Program-made: the position numbers and the translations under genes
Assembly (NCBI GenBank): GCA_028281525.1
Contig: JANQJR010000013.1
Coordinates: 62,001-126,000, forward strand
Origin: Magnetovibrio sp.
GTDB taxonomy: Bacteria > Pseudomonadota > Alphaproteobacteria > Rhodospirillales > Magnetovibrionaceae
Direction of reading: 5' to 3'
Length of the DNA: 64,000 nucleotides
The notes under the pieces: generated by a model
Told to the model about the DNA's origin: nothing
Seen by the model: only the letters and a program-made list of their open reading frames with translations
Database searches by the model: none
Shown: positions 16,903-26,834 of the stretch, piece by piece
How positions within the stretch are numbered: the stretch's first letter is position 1
Layout: each line of letters starts with the position of its first letter

Positions 16903-17802
16903 ATGTCTCCCGCCGAACAGCGTGCGCAGCTTTGGACCATCATCGCCACTATCTTGGTGTCTACATCCTTCCCCATAGGCGCCGCCATCACGCACGGACT
17001 GGACAGCGTGGTGCTCACTTTGTTGCGTTTCGTGCTGGCTGCGATCATGTTCGCCCCCGTCGTGATTTGGAAGTTCGGACTACCTATGCCGACAATCAAG
17101 GACCTGGGACGCTACAGCGTGCTCAGCGCCCTGATGGTCGGGTATTTCTGGGCCATGTTCGAAGCACTGCGCTACACCAGCCCGCTGAACACCGCGACCA
17201 TCTTCACCCTGACCCCCGCCATTGGGGCGGCTGTCGCGGCTGTGGTCCTGCGCGAACGGCTCAAGAACCGTTCTTTCATCGCTTTGGCCCTGGGATTGGT
17301 CGGTGCCGTGTGGGTGATCTACCGGGGCAATCTAGACAGCTTCCTGGCGCTGTCCTTCAACAAAGGTGATGCGATCTTTTTCGCCGGCACCGTTTGCATC
17401 GGTGTCTACGGCCCCTTGATCAAATTCTTTCATCGTGGCGAACCCATGGCGCGGATGAGTTTTTGGGTCATGGCGACCGGTTCCGTATGGCTGCTGCTGA
17501 TCGCCCTGCCCCGTTTTGACGGTGTGGTGTGGAGCGACGTGCCTGTGAATGTGTATTGGGGCATCGCATATCTGGCGCTTTTCACCACCCTGATTACATT
17601 CTTCATTTTTCAATGGAGCGCCACCGTCATCGGGCCGACCAAGGTGCTTTCGTACACCTATGTCCAACCGGCACTGGTTCTGGTCATCGGGCTGATGCTG
17701 GGTGACAACCCGCCGCCCGTCATGACATATCCGGGGATCATCATCGTTTTCAGCGCGATGGTGGTCTTGCAACTGGCCGCGCCCAAACCAACGAAAGCTT
17801 AA
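16903..17802 (+). CDS. EamA/DMT-superfamily transporter
   Basis: 299 residues, ten predicted transmembrane helices in two EamA repeats (about 10-140 and 155-290), with typical segments such as TILVSTSFPIGAAITHGL and FTLTPAIGAAVAAVVLRERL at the repeat ends. Inner-membrane metabolite exporter or importer; the substrate cannot be told. Divergent from the U32 gene (69-bp gap) and convergent with the next small gene, overlapping it by four bases at the stops. Confidence 0.85.
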   Translation: MSPAEQRAQLWTIIATILVSTSFPIGAAITHGLDSVVLTLLRFVLAAIMFAPVVIWKFGLPMPTIKDLGRYSVLSALMVGYFWAMFEALRYTSPLNTATIFTLTPAIGAAVAAVVLRERLKNRSFIALALGLVGAVWVIYRGNLDSFLALSFNKGDAIFFAGTVCIGVYGPLIKFFHRGEPMARMSFWVMATGSVWLLLIALPRFDGVVWSDVPVNVYWGIAYLALFTTLITFFIFQWSATVIGPTKVLSYTYVQPALVLVIGLMLGDNPPPVMTYPGIIIVFSAMVVLQLAAPKPTKA

Positions 17803-18155
17803 GCGCCATTCAAGAGTTGGAGGGTATCCAGATCGAAATGCAGATTGAGAAACGACGACCAATTTTTTTCCGATCCATCTCGGCGCGGTGACATCAGTTC
17901 CAGCAGCATGTCCTCTGGGCTTTTGGTCTTCTCTTCCGGCTCCCAATGGCTCAACATTTGAGAGCGCATTCGGTCTTGCACGAAGTCCTGAACACGCTGG
18001 GTCCGGCTCTCTTGTGTCTCACCATTCGCATCGACACGCACGTCGATCAGTTCGAAGAACTTGGTAAAGTCCCTTTCCGACAAGCCGTAACGCTTGGCGT
18101 TCTCGAGCCACCGCTCATCCAAAGGCAAGCTCCAAGTGTTAATAGAGTGGGTCAT
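17799..18155 (-). CDS. Uncharacterised small soluble protein
   Basis: 118 residues, hydrophilic, mostly helical, no motif I recognise. The start at 18155 (MTHSINTW) is chosen over a TTG six codons upstream. Contains a Ser/Thr-Pro-Glu-Asp-Met-Leu-type segment in the middle and ends LDTLQLLNGA. It shares its 3' end with the EamA gene. Codon use looks like the neighbours, so it is likely a real chromosomal gene. Function unknown. Confidence 0.6.
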   Translation of the reverse strand: MTHSINTWSLPLDERWLENAKRYGLSERDFTKFFELIDVRVDANGETQESRTQRVQDFVQDRMRSQMLSHWEPEEKTKSPEDMLLELMSPRRDGSEKNWSSFLNLHFDLDTLQLLNGA

Positions 18156-18233
18156 GCGCGATCCCGCTTGCAACCATTTGCCAACATACTGTGCAAGCGC
18201 TGTGCCGCGCTAAGGCATTGAAAATATAGAATC

Positions 18234-18265
18234 AAAAAAGAAAGACGGCGGCAAATCCCGCCGCC
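18234..18265 (-). terminator. Rho-independent terminator after uup
   Basis: On the minus strand GGCGGC and GCCGCC pair around a seven-base loop and are followed by a tract rich in T (TTTCTTTTTT). It lies 19 bp after the stop of uup. Confidence 0.7.
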
Positions 18266-18283
18266 TGGGCAAAAGTTTCCGGC

Positions 18284-20110
18284 TCAAGCATCTTCAATTT
18301 CCTCGCGCAGCATTTCCAATGTCAGCCACTGTTCTTCGGCCGCGCGCAGCTCCTGGGACTTGGCCTCCAACGTCTTCGCGGTCTGGGTGAAGCCATCCGG
18401 GTCGCGGCTATAGAGGTCCGGATCATCCATCTGGGCCTGGAGTTTTTCGACCTCCGCGCTCAGTTCTTCCATCTTTCCCGGCAGGGTTTCTAAAGCGTAC
18501 TTTTCCTTGTACGACAACTTGAGCTTCGGCGGGTTGACCTTCGCGGACGCTTCCTTTTTGGATTTAAGCGGCTTGTCCTCAACCTTCGGCGCAGCGCGCG
18601 CGGACACGCCGTCGCCCCGCTGCATCACCATATCCGTATACCCACCCGGATATTCCCGCCACTGGCCGGGACCTGCCCCATCCACCTCATGAATCACCAC
18701 CGACGTCACCACCCGGTCCAGGAAATCGCGGTCGTGGCTCACCAGGATCACCGTGCCGTCGAAGTCGGACAACATTTCCTGGAGCAGGTCCAAGGTTTCC
18801 AGATCCAGATCGTTGGTGGGCTCGTCGAGCACCAACAGGTTCGCCGGTTGCGCCATGGCGCGGGCCAACATCAGCCGTCCCCGCTCTCCCCCCGAAAGGG
18901 CGTGAACCGGAGTGTTCGCCTGTTCCGGCGAGAACAGGAAATCCTGCATGTAACCCATGACATGCTTTTGTTTGCCGCCAACGGTAACGCTGTCGCCCTG
19001 GCGTCCGGTCAAGGCGTCCACCAGGGACCAATCGGGTTTGAGCGCGTCGCGCATCTGGTCCAGCGCCGCCAATTCGATCTTCGCGCCCAGCTCGACCCCA
19101 CCGCTATCGGGTTCCAGTTTACCGATCAACATCTTGAGCAACGTCGTCTTGCCCGCACCGTTGGCCCCGACGATGCCGAGCCGGTCGCCGCGCTGCACAC
19201 GGATGGAGAAGTTCTTGACGATGGTGTTGTCGCCGTACGCTTTGGAGATATTTTCCGCCTCGATCACCCGTTTGCCGGACTGTCCCGTTTCGGACACGGT
19301 GATGTTCACTTGGCCGCCCATCGACTTCTGGTCGCGCCGGGCTTGACGCAATTCGTTCAAGCGTCGCAACCGCCCCATGTTGCGCTTGCGCCGCCCGGTG
19401 ACGCCGCGCTGCAACCACTGAAGTTCGCGCACGATCTTGCGGTCCAGCTTATGGCGGTCCAGTTCGATTTGTTCCACCTTCTCATCGCGCCATTGTTCGA
19501 AATGCGCGAAAGATTTGGGCAGTTTGTGAGTGACGCCCTGGTAGATCCAAACGGTCGATTTCGAGACGTTTTCCAAAAAACGCCGGTCGTGGCTGATCAC
19601 CACCAGGGCCGCGTTCATGGCATTGAGCTCGGCCTCCAACCATTCGATCACCGGAAGGTCCAGGTGGTTGGTGGGCTCGTCCAACAACAAAATATCCGGT
19701 TTCGCGGCCAGGGCGCGGGCCAACGCCGCGCGGCGCGCTTCGCCACCGGAAAGCGTCTTGGGGTCTTCCTGGCCGCTCAGCCCCAGGTCTGTGAGATAAA
19801 TCTGCGCCCGGTAAAGGTCATCGTGCGGCCCCAACCCCGCCTCGGCGTAGTCCAGCGTGGTCTCGAAACCGCTCAAGTCCGGCTCTTGGGATAGGTACGT
19901 CACCCCTTTTCCGGTTTGCAGCACCCGTTCGCCACGGTCGGGTTCGATCAAGCCGGCAGCGATTTTCAGCAGTGTCGATTTGCCGCAGCCATTGCGTCCT
20001 ACCAGACACAAGCGCTCGCCCTGCTCGATGGTCAGGTCGGCCCCTTCCAACAAGGGCGTGCCCCCGAAGGTCAGGTGGATATCCTTGAGCATGAGAAGCG
20101 GTGCGGCCAT
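18284..20110 (-). CDS. uup: ABC-F family ATPase Uup
   Basis: 608 residues, two ABC ATPase domains in one chain without membrane segments. Domain 1 has Walker A GRNGCGKST (about 35), signature LSGGEARRA and Walker B ILLLDEPTNHLDL; domain 2 has GANGAGKTT (about 340), LSGGERGRL and LLVLDEPTNDLDL. The linker between them is rich in Arg/Lys and matches the ABC-F interdomain arm. A C-terminal coiled coil (about 530-605, EKLQAQMDDPDLYSRD) marks the Uup branch, linked to ribosome function and branched-DNA binding. Start 20110 (MAAPLLML) is preferred; the upstream extension lacks a ribosome site. Confidence 0.9.
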   Translation of the reverse strand: MAAPLLMLKDIHLTFGGTPLLEGADLTIEQGERLCLVGRNGCGKSTLLKIAAGLIEPDRGERVLQTGKGVTYLSQEPDLSGFETTLDYAEAGLGPHDDLYRAQIYLTDLGLSGQEDPKTLSGGEARRAALARALAAKPDILLLDEPTNHLDLPVIEWLEAELNAMNAALVVISHDRRFLENVSKSTVWIYQGVTHKLPKSFAHFEQWRDEKVEQIELDRHKLDRKIVRELQWLQRGVTGRRKRNMGRLRRLNELRQARRDQKSMGGQVNITVSETGQSGKRVIEAENISKAYGDNTIVKNFSIRVQRGDRLGIVGANGAGKTTLLKMLIGKLEPDSGGVELGAKIELAALDQMRDALKPDWSLVDALTGRQGDSVTVGGKQKHVMGYMQDFLFSPEQANTPVHALSGGERGRLMLARAMAQPANLLVLDEPTNDLDLETLDLLQEMLSDFDGTVILVSHDRDFLDRVVTSVVIHEVDGAGPGQWREYPGGYTDMVMQRGDGVSARAAPKVEDKPLKSKKEASAKVNPPKLKLSYKEKYALETLPGKMEELSAEVEKLQAQMDDPDLYSRDPDGFTQTAKTLEAKSQELRAAEEQWLTLEMLREEIEDA

Positions 20111-20164
20111 GGGCCTGTGTTTAGCGCGCGTAGACGCAACGGGCAAGGGCCCTGGTGAGGCCGC

Positions 20165-20626
20165 CTAGCGCCCAATATCGGTTTTGATCTGTTGCACCAC
20201 ATCCTGCACCGCGGCTTCCACGTCGGGCGACAGCCTGGAGCCGAAACCAAAATCCACCCCTTCGATACCGTACACCGTCAAATGGCCCGGAAGTTGATTC
20301 AAGACGCGCGCCATCTCCACGGCTTCCGCGACGCCGAACTGGTGGGTTGAATGGCGAAAGAAGTTTTTCGGCAACTCTTCCACATTGGCCTCGAACCGGT
20401 GCAATGTGCCTGCAGGCGCACCGCTCGACGCCGCGTCGATGACGATCACGCGGCCCTGACCGACCCATGTTTCCATCAATTCGGCCCCATCGCCGTCGAA
20501 CTCGTACGCGGGAATGTCTTCAGCTTTCAAATGCGCAATCACCGCAGCAGCCACACCGTCGTCACCCCGCAAGGGATTGCCGACGCCGATGATCCAGGGC
20601 GTTTTGGATTTTACGATTTTAGTCAC
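20165..20626 (-). CDS. Hydrogenase maturation endopeptidase
   Basis: 153 residues of the HyaD/HybD/HycI family, which cut the C-terminal tail from the [NiFe] large subunit after nickel insertion. The N-terminal [16 protein letters not shown] motif with the nickel-ligand acidic residue is intact, as are [12 protein letters not shown] and [11 protein letters not shown] (His ligand). Its start overlaps the stop of the large-subunit gene by eight bases. The last gene of the hydrogenase operon. Confidence 0.9.
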   Translation of the reverse strand: MTKIVKSKTPWIIGVGNPLRGDDGVAAAVIAHLKAEDIPAYEFDGDGAELMETWVGQGRVIVIDAASSGAPAGTLHRFEANVEELPKNFFRHSTHQFGVAEAVEMARVLNQLPGHLTVYGIEGVDFGFGSRLSPDVEAAVQDVVQQIKTDIGR

Positions 20627-21941
20627 GGGTGATGTTCAACTTCAGAAAATGGGTGGCGCAGGAAATGCACGGGTCATAATTGCGAATGGTTTGTTCGCAG
20701 CGCCATTTGAGCTTTTCGTCCGCCAACGTCAAGTTCTTTTCCACCATACCGTGGAGGTCCGCTTCAATCTGCTTTTGGTTCTGCGCCGTGGGCGGCACGA
20801 TGGTCGCCCGGGTGATCAGACCTTTTTTATCCAAACTGTAGCGGTGATAACAAATCCCGCGTGGCGCTTCGGTGCAGCCGTGTCCCGTACCCTTTCCGGG
20901 CACCATCTTCACGCACGATGCATCCGGCTCCTCATACGTTTTGGCGATGCGCAGCGCCTCTTCGCAAGCGTATTGGGTTTCGACCATACGCACCAAAATG
21001 CTTTGGAACGGATTGGTGCAGATATTGCCCAAACCGGCGGCCTTGGCCGTGGCCCGGGCGGTTTTGGACAACTGATCGAAGTTGTTGTTGTAGCGCGCGA
21101 TGGGCCCGACCAGATACGCTTCGCCGTCCTTGGTCATGCCGTGCAGCGCGTTGGAATGCGCCACATGCTCTTCCAGGAAGTGATTGGGAAAGTCCCGCAC
21201 GGGAATATCGAGCCCCCGGTTGGACACGATGCGCCCTTCGTGGATGGCGTATTCCTTTTCATGTTTTAAGGACACGCAGGTGTAGTCGTAATCGAAGTCT
21301 GGAAAATCGAATTTGCCGAACGCCACCGCCAGCTCGCGGGACGCTTCGATGCCCCACTTCAAAGGTTCGATCAATGCCCGCACAGCCGATTTGCGCGGCA
21401 CCTTATAAAACCCGCCAACTTTCAGGTTCACCGGATGCACTGCACGCCCGCCGATAACTTCCAGGATATCGTTGCCGAGCTTTTTGAGTTGCAGGGCGGT
21501 TTTCACCAGCTCCGGATTGCTCTTGGCGATTTGCAGTGCGTCGTCGAGTTCTAGAAAATCCGGCGCGTGCAGCATCGCGGCGTGCAACACGTGGCTTTCG
21601 ATCCATTCCCCGCAATAGATCATGCGGCGCAGGTCGTTGAGCGGCCCGGTGACTTCTACACCCAACGCATCTTCCATGGCGTGGCTTGCGCCCATGATGT
21701 AGGCAATGGGGCAAATCCCACAGATGCGCGACGTGATGTCCGGTGCTTCGGAAAAGTCACGGCCTTGGAGAAAGGCTTCGAAGAAACGGGGCGGTTCGAA
21801 AATGCGGAACTTCAAATCCTTGATTTCGCCGTTTTGGATATGCAGATCCAACGCGCCTTCCCCCTCCACACGGGACAAAGCGTCGACTTTGATCCTTCTC
21901 GATGTTGGGCGCGACGTCGAACGGGAGGCTTTTTTAGTCAT
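20619..21941 (-). CDS. hydA: [NiFe] hydrogenase large (alpha) subunit, group 3b-like
   Basis: 440 residues. Carries both nickel-binding pairs: Cys74/Cys77 in [10 protein letters not shown] and Cys425/Cys428 in DPCISCATH. The nine-residue tail after His431 is the piece removed by the maturation protease encoded next. The four-subunit context (diaphorase, Fe-S and small subunits, no membrane anchor or Tat signal) fits the soluble, NAD(P)-linked bidirectional group 3b (sulfhydrogenase) type, which oxidises H2 or disposes of reductant as H2. Start 21941 overlaps the stop of the small-subunit gene. Confidence 0.9.
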   Translation of the reverse strand: MTKKASRSTSRPTSRRIKVDALSRVEGEGALDLHIQNGEIKDLKFRIFEPPRFFEAFLQGRDFSEAPDITSRICGICPIAYIMGASHAMEDALGVEVTGPLNDLRRMIYCGEWIESHVLHAAMLHAPDFLELDDALQIAKSNPELVKTALQLKKLGNDILEVIGGRAVHPVNLKVGGFYKVPRKSAVRALIEPLKWGIEASRELAVAFGKFDFPDFDYDYTCVSLKHEKEYAIHEGRIVSNRGLDIPVRDFPNHFLEEHVAHSNALHGMTKDGEAYLVGPIARYNNNFDQLSKTARATAKAAGLGNICTNPFQSILVRMVETQYACEEALRIAKTYEEPDASCVKMVPGKGTGHGCTEAPRGICYHRYSLDKKGLITRATIVPPTAQNQKQIEADLHGMVEKNLTLADEKLKWRCEQTIRNYDPCISCATHFLKLNITRD

Positions 21942-22716
21942 GGTTCAAGCTCTCCTTCGCAAAGGCGTCCGCGGCGGCGTTGAAGGTACGGAACACATCG
22001 CGGCGCTGTTTGGTGTCCAGCCCCAATTCGCCCAAGCGTTCGGCCAGCGCGCGGGTGTTGGGCAGCTCCTTCGGGCCGAAGCAACCATAGCACCCCCGGT
22101 CGCAAGCCGGACAAATGTTGCCACAGCCCGCTTGCGTCACCGGACCTAAGCAGGGTTTGCCCTGGCTCACCATCACGCACACGGTGCCCGCCATTTTGCA
22201 TTCGATACACTGGCTGTGATCCGGCACGTTGGGCTTGCGCCCGACCAAAAACGCGCCCAGGACCTCCAGAAGTTGCGTCTTGTTGATGGGACAGCCACGC
22301 AGTTCCATGTCCACCGGAACGTGATCGGCAATGGCCGTCGATTTCTGCAAGGTTTCGATATAATCCGGGTGCGCGTAGACGGTTTTGATGAAATCATCCA
22401 CGTCCGCGAAGTTTTTCAACGCTTGAATGCCACCCGCCGTGGCGCACGCGCCAATGGTAATCAATATCTTCGACTGTTTGCGCACCTTGTGAATGCGTTG
22501 CTCTTCTTCCGGCGTGGTGATGGAACCTTCCACCAGGGAAATGTCATACGGCCCTTTCAACCGCGCCCGGGTCGCTTCCAGAAAGTAGGCGATATCGACC
22601 TTGTCCGCGATGTCCAACAATTCGTCTTCGCAATCGAGAAGGCTCAACTGACACCCGTCGCACGAAGAGAACTTCCACACCGCAAGCTTGGGGTTTTTGA
22701 CCTTCGCCGCCATCAT
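21934..22716 (-). CDS. hydD: [NiFe] hydrogenase small (delta) subunit, group 3b-like
   Basis: 260 residues. The N-terminal [19 protein letters not shown] holds the first Cys ligands of the proximal [4Fe-4S] cluster; further Cys come in [14 protein letters not shown] and a C-terminal set ([15 protein letters not shown]). There is no Tat signal, so the enzyme is cytoplasmic. The ATG at 22716 overlaps the stop of the gamma-subunit gene in ATGA, which decides the start. Confidence 0.9.
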   Translation of the reverse strand: MMAAKVKNPKLAVWKFSSCDGCQLSLLDCEDELLDIADKVDIAYFLEATRARLKGPYDISLVEGSITTPEEEQRIHKVRKQSKILITIGACATAGGIQALKNFADVDDFIKTVYAHPDYIETLQKSTAIADHVPVDMELRGCPINKTQLLEVLGAFLVGRKPNVPDHSQCIECKMAGTVCVMVSQGKPCLGPVTQAGCGNICPACDRGCYGCFGPKELPNTRALAERLGELGLDTKQRRDVFRTFNAAADAFAKESLNHD

Positions 22717-23567
22717 ACCCCCCTCACCTGCAACAGGTTTTCGATGCGCCCGTACGGAAACACGGGTCCGTCTTTGCACACGAAGTGGCCGCCGAACTGG
22801 CAGTGCCCGCAATGGCCGATGGCGCATTTCATGTTGCGCTCCATGGAGACATACATGTCATCCTTCGCCACGCCCAGGACACTCAGTTCCCGGACGGTGA
22901 AGCGCATCATGATTTCCGGGCCGCAAATAAACGCTTTGACGTGGTGCGGGTCGAAGTTGGCGCGCCCGATCAGACGCGTCACCACGCCGACATTGCCCGC
23001 CCAATCGCGCCCGGCTTGGTCCACGGTGACGTCCACATAGGTGTCCAACCGCCCGCGCCAAGCTTGCAACTGCTTCATATACAGCACGTCTTCGGGCGTG
23101 CGTGCGCCGTACAGAATGGCGAAGCGGCCGTACTTCGGCCGGTTTGCGAGCACGTGTTCGATGGCCGGGCGCAGCGGCGCCAGGCCGATGCCGCCCGCGA
23201 CAATCACCACGTCGCTGCCTTCAGCTTCTTCAACCGGCCAAGCGCTGCCGAAGGGGCCCCGCACACCGATTTGTGCGCCTTTTTTGAGGTTCGAGAGCGC
23301 ATCCGTCACTGCGCCGACATTGCGGATGGTGTGGATCAACTTGTCGGGCTTGGCCGGATCGCCGCTGATGGAAATGGGCACCTCACCAACGCCGAAGGTA
23401 TAGAGCATATTGAACTGGCCGGGCTGAAACCGGATTGGGTCACCCCCATCATCCGGCTTCAATTCGATGGTGAAGGTGTCCGACAAATCTTGGCGGCGCG
23501 CCACCACAGTGAAAGGGCGCGGCGTCATGGCATCAGACATCGGTGCGGGCTTCGGTTTGGCGGGCAT
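22713..23567 (-). CDS. hydG: Hydrogenase gamma subunit (FAD/NAD(P)-binding diaphorase)
   Basis: 284 residues. Ferredoxin-reductase-type fold: FAD-binding barrel with [23 protein letters not shown](P)-binding half starting [18 protein letters not shown], and a C-terminal Cys set ([17 protein letters not shown]) for a [2Fe-2S] cluster as in dihydroorotate dehydrogenase electron-transfer subunits. It moves electrons between NAD(P)H and the Fe-S chain of the hydrogenase. Start 23567 has GTGAGG at the right distance; a start at 23591 would overlap the preceding gene. Confidence 0.88.
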   Translation of the reverse strand: MPAKPKPAPMSDAMTPRPFTVVARRQDLSDTFTIELKPDDGGDPIRFQPGQFNMLYTFGVGEVPISISGDPAKPDKLIHTIRNVGAVTDALSNLKKGAQIGVRGPFGSAWPVEEAEGSDVVIVAGGIGLAPLRPAIEHVLANRPKYGRFAILYGARTPEDVLYMKQLQAWRGRLDTYVDVTVDQAGRDWAGNVGVVTRLIGRANFDPHHVKAFICGPEIMMRFTVRELSVLGVAKDDMYVSMERNMKCAIGHCGHCQFGGHFVCKDGPVFPYGRIENLLQVRGV

Positions 23568-23577
23568 GTCGGGCGCC

Positions 23578-24045
23578 TCACGTTGTCGCATACATGTCGG
23601 TCAGTTGCTGCCGCGCACTGGCCAAACGTTTGGCCATCACCGGCAAGAACCGGGCATACAACTCGTATCCCAGCGCTTTGTTCTTCTTGAACTTCTTACG
23701 CAAACACGCGCCGTCCAGGCTGATCACGCGGGTCAGTTCCACCGTGCGGATGTCGTAGGCCCATTCGTACGGCTCCACCATCCACGACCAACCGAACACA
23801 TCGCCGTCGTGCAAGGTTTCCAGCACCCGGCCGTCTTGACCCGGCATGTGGAACTCCAACGCCACGGTGCCGGTGCGGATGAAATAAAAGCGTTCCGCCG
23901 GCTTGCCTTCATGCGCAATGTACGCGCCCACGTCAAAGCGTTCATTGCGCGCGCAGCCCGCCAGGGTCTTGCGCGCGTCCTCATCCATGCCTGCGAAAAA
24001 CGGATGCTCCGCCAGCAGTTTGTCGAGACCTTCTACCTTGACCAT
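23578..24045 (-). CDS. Cyclic-nucleotide-binding-domain protein within the hydrogenase operon
   Basis: 155 residues, one cNMP-binding beta-roll (HPFFAGMDEDARKTLAGCA, then GKPAERFYFIRTGTVALEF and LHDGDVFGWSW) with a short helical tail and no DNA-binding HTH. It therefore looks like a regulatory or accessory protein and not a Crp/Fnr transcription factor. The phosphate-binding cassette Arg is not in the standard RxA position, so nucleotide binding is uncertain. It sits between the beta and gamma subunit genes with gaps of about ten bases, so it is made together with the enzyme and may bind it. Confidence 0.8.
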   Translation of the reverse strand: MVKVEGLDKLLAEHPFFAGMDEDARKTLAGCARNERFDVGAYIAHEGKPAERFYFIRTGTVALEFHMPGQDGRVLETLHDGDVFGWSWMVEPYEWAYDIRTVELTRVISLDGACLRKKFKKNKALGYELYARFLPVMAKRLASARQQLTDMYATT

Positions 24046-24056
24046 CTCGCGCCTCC

Positions 24057-25160
24057 TTATTGTCCGTCCGCCATGGCGCGGGCCTCAGCGGTGATGTCGA
24101 TGCCGACCGGACACCACGTGATGCACCGCCCACAACCGGTACAGCCCGACGTGCCGAACTGATCGTGCCAATGGGTGAGTTTGTGGGTCATCCACTGGCG
24201 ATAGCGCTCAACGCCGCTCCGCCGGATCGCGCCGCCGTGGATGTAACTGAAATCGAGGGTGAAACACGAATCCCACTGCCGCCAGCGCTCCGCAATATCG
24301 CCATCCAAGCTGGTGGTGTCGGTGGTCGTGTTGCAAAAGCATGTGGGACATACCAAGGTGCAATTCGCGCAATCCAGGCAACGCTTGGCGATGGCCTCCC
24401 AATGGGGGCTCTCCAGGTTGTCGGCCAAGACTTGTGCTGCGTTCTTGGGCATCTCGCGCCCCATGGATTTCGCGGCCGCCTTGACGGCTTTGCGGGCGGC
24501 TTTGAGATCACTGTCCGTGGCCGGACGGGTGTCGAGCTTGGCGAGAAGCTTTGCGCCTTTTTCGCTACCCACTTCGATCAAAAATTCATGCGCGCCTTTC
24601 GGCGTCAGTTCCGTCAGGGCCAAATCATAGCCGCCTGCGACCTTGGGGCCGGTGTTCATGGACACACAAAAACACGTACCGCCCGCGCGACGGCAATTGA
24701 GCGCGACGATGAACGCCTTGTCCCGGCGGGTTTGATAAGGTGTGGAAACGTAATCACCCGTGCTGAAAACCTGGTCTTGAATGCCGATACCGGCAAGCTC
24801 GCACCCGCGCACGCCGATAAACGCATATTTGGGCGCGTCGATTTCGCTTTGCACGTCGAAGCCGGATTTGGTTTTCACCGCGGTCCACAGCTTCTCTTTC
24901 GCTGGAAACAGGTAGCGTTTCCAGCTTTGCGGGCCATGGGTGAAATCGAAGTATGCGGGTTTCTTGGCGTTGGAAAGGCGATAGCTTCCCGGTTCTTGAT
25001 CATCGACCAAGCCCAAAGGCAGGTCGACGGCACCGGAAATCGGTTCCAAGACGATCGCACCGTCTTGCGCCTTGGGCCCGATGGCCGCGTATCCGGACCG
25101 CTTCAAGGCCTTGATCAGGCTGTCCAGGCCATCCGCGGTCATCACCACTGGATCGGTCAT
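24057..25160 (-). CDS. hydB: Hydrogenase beta subunit (4Fe-4S dicluster electron-transfer protein)
   Basis: 367 residues. The C-terminal half carries two ferredoxin-type Cys groups, CLDCANCTLVCPTCFC (about 240) and SGCTGCGRCITWCPVG (about 335), matching the HydB/anaerobic sulfite reductase A family. Links the hydrogenase small subunit to the diaphorase. First gene of the operon. The ATG at 25160 is preferred over an in-frame GTG immediately before it. The upstream gap to purU is short and has only a weak -10-like TATAAT on the minus strand at 25202-25207. Confidence 0.88.
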   Translation of the reverse strand: MTDPVVMTADGLDSLIKALKRSGYAAIGPKAQDGAIVLEPISGAVDLPLGLVDDQEPGSYRLSNAKKPAYFDFTHGPQSWKRYLFPAKEKLWTAVKTKSGFDVQSEIDAPKYAFIGVRGCELAGIGIQDQVFSTGDYVSTPYQTRRDKAFIVALNCRRAGGTCFCVSMNTGPKVAGGYDLALTELTPKGAHEFLIEVGSEKGAKLLAKLDTRPATDSDLKAARKAVKAAAKSMGREMPKNAAQVLADNLESPHWEAIAKRCLDCANCTLVCPTCFCNTTTDTTSLDGDIAERWRQWDSCFTLDFSYIHGGAIRRSGVERYRQWMTHKLTHWHDQFGTSGCTGCGRCITWCPVGIDITAEARAMADGQ

Positions 25161-25281
25161 CACTCCCTGCTCCTCAAGATCATGAGGAAAAATCTCATAG
25201 AATTATAAAGGACTTATGACAGACCTTCTAGAAATCTTAGGGCCCATACTCACGATAATTGCATTTGAGCAAGTGTGGACC

Positions 25282-26142
25282 CTAGGGAAACACGACGGTC
25301 TTATGGCCATTGAGCAGGACACGCTGCTCACAATGCAGCTTGATGGCGCGGGCCAGCACCAGGTTTTCAAGATCGCGGCCGATGGCGATCAACTGTTCCG
25401 GCGTTTGCGCGTGGGTCACGCGCGCGGTTTCCTGTTCGATGATGGGGCCTTCGTCCAGGTCCGGGGTGACGTAGTGCGCCGTCGCGCCGATCAGCTTCAC
25501 ACCCCGCTCATGCGCCTGGTGATAGGGTTTCGCCCCCTTGAAACTGGGCAGGAAGGAATGGTGGATGTTGATTGCGCGCCCTTCCAGGTGATCGCACAGA
25601 TCCGCTGACAAAATCTGCATGTAGCGCGCCAGGACCACCAGATCCGTCTGGGTCTCTTCGATCAGAGCCTTGAGTTTTCCTTCCTGCTTCATCTTCATAT
25701 CCGGCGTCACCGGCATATGATGAAACGCAATGCCGTGCGCGTTGGCGAGGTGTTGCAAGTCCGGGTGATTGGAAACGATCGCCGGGATGTCAAAGGGGAT
25801 CGCACCGATGGAATGGCGGTACAACAAATCGTTCAGACAATGGCCGAATTTCGAGACCATCAACAAGACCTTGGGCCGGTCCAGAACATCGTGGATTTCC
25901 CAGTTCATTTCGAAGCGGTTGGCGATGGCCTTGAACGCCGCCTTCAAATCATCGATTCCCGGGCTGTAATCGCCGGCGGCGAACACCGTGCGCATAAAGA
26001 AGTGCCCCGTGGTTTCGTCATCGAACTGAGCGGATTCCAGGGTGTTGAAGCCCTGCTCCACCAAAAAGCCCGCGACCGAAGCGACGATACCCATGCGGTC
26101 GACACAGGAAAACTTCAAAATATAGGTTTTGTGCGTACTCAT
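25282..26142 (-). CDS. purU: Formyltetrahydrofolate deformylase
   Basis: 286 residues. N-terminal ACT domain (about 5-90: ILKFSCVDRMGIVASVAGFL) and C-terminal formyltransferase-fold domain with IDIHHSFLPSF-like segment (HHSFLPSFKGAKPYHQA) and GATAHYVTPDLDEGPII. Hydrolyses 10-formyl-THF to THF and formate, balancing the one-carbon pool. Full length for the family. It is transcribed in the same direction as the hydrogenase operon but is separated from it by about 120 bp. Confidence 0.94.
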   Translation of the reverse strand: MSTHKTYILKFSCVDRMGIVASVAGFLVEQGFNTLESAQFDDETTGHFFMRTVFAAGDYSPGIDDLKAAFKAIANRFEMNWEIHDVLDRPKVLLMVSKFGHCLNDLLYRHSIGAIPFDIPAIVSNHPDLQHLANAHGIAFHHMPVTPDMKMKQEGKLKALIEETQTDLVVLARYMQILSADLCDHLEGRAINIHHSFLPSFKGAKPYHQAHERGVKLIGATAHYVTPDLDEGPIIEQETARVTHAQTPEQLIAIGRDLENLVLARAIKLHCEQRVLLNGHKTVVFP

Positions 26143-26210
26143 GCTTTAACGGATCCGATGGTCACTGAAATGCGGCCCCATCATAGGGGTTTTCACGCAC
26201 AAGGCACGCA

Positions 26211-26239
26211 CGAAAATGCCCCCTCACAAGAGGGGGCAT
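26211..26239 (-). terminator. Hairpin terminator after the cNMP-fold gene
   Basis: Perfect ten-base stem ATGCCCCCTC / GAGGGGGCAT with an ACAA loop; on the minus strand it runs into TTTTCG. It lies 47 bp after the stop of the gene at 26286. Confidence 0.6.
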
Positions 26240-26285
26240 GTCGCGCGTGGGCCGCTGGGAGGTTTAAGATCAGGACCTAGGAACG

Positions 26286-26786
26286 TCAGCTGCGCGCCCG
26301 CGACGGAGAAGCGTCCGTCTTGAGCACCAAATCGCGAAACCCACTCAGAACGTCGCCAAAGCTCCAAACGGCGCCCGCGGCGGGGCGAGCATGGCGCAAC
26401 ATCGTTTCCTTGTAGGTGCGCGAGGGTAAAGAGCAGACCACGCAATTGGTATTGGTAATGACGCAGTTGGGGCGTAATGCGCCAACGCTGGTGGCGTAAT
26501 CGGAAAAAGTATCACCGATTTTCAGGGGCGTGATGGTCGTGTTGTCAATGGCATTATCCACAGCAACGGCCTTGCCCATGACCATGAAAAAGACGTCATC
26601 GCGTTTGCCATGCCCGAGACGGATGGTGGAGCCCGCACTGATCAACCGGCATGACATACGCCGTTCCAACTGGCATTGCACGGATCGCGGCAATTTGCGC
26701 AACGCCGCTACATTGATGGTCGCCAGATGGGTAAACGATTGGCGATTCTTGATCGCTCTCGATTGTCCGTTGATCAGCTGGGCCAT
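26286..26786 (-). CDS. Divergent cyclic-nucleotide-binding-fold protein
   Basis: 166 residues. The centre (RRMSCRLISAGSTIRLGHG, then DDVFFMVMGKAVAV and LKIGDTFSDYA) has the spacing of a cNMP-binding beta-roll, but the phosphate-binding cassette is not conserved, and no HTH follows. Cytoplasmic, basic. Start 26786 has GGAGG five bases upstream; the upstream extension runs into the repeat at 26835-26899. Lies near an adenylate cyclase gene and a second cNMP-fold protein in the hydrogenase operon, which suggests a shared signal. Function unknown. Confidence 0.6.
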   Translation of the reverse strand: MAQLINGQSRAIKNRQSFTHLATINVAALRKLPRSVQCQLERRMSCRLISAGSTIRLGHGKRDDVFFMVMGKAVAVDNAIDNTTITPLKIGDTFSDYATSVGALRPNCVITNTNCVVCSLPSRTYKETMLRHARPAAGAVWSFGDVLSGFRDLVLKTDASPSRARS

Positions 26787-26834
26787 GGCGGCCTCCGTCT
26801 TCTGGATATTCAAAACGCAACGCTTTGGCTTGCT

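Noticed and set aside
25196..25275. Fnr-type site and promoter before hydB
   Set aside because: There is a TTGC...GCAA palindrome and a TATAAT, but neither the Fnr consensus nor a matching -35 is present.
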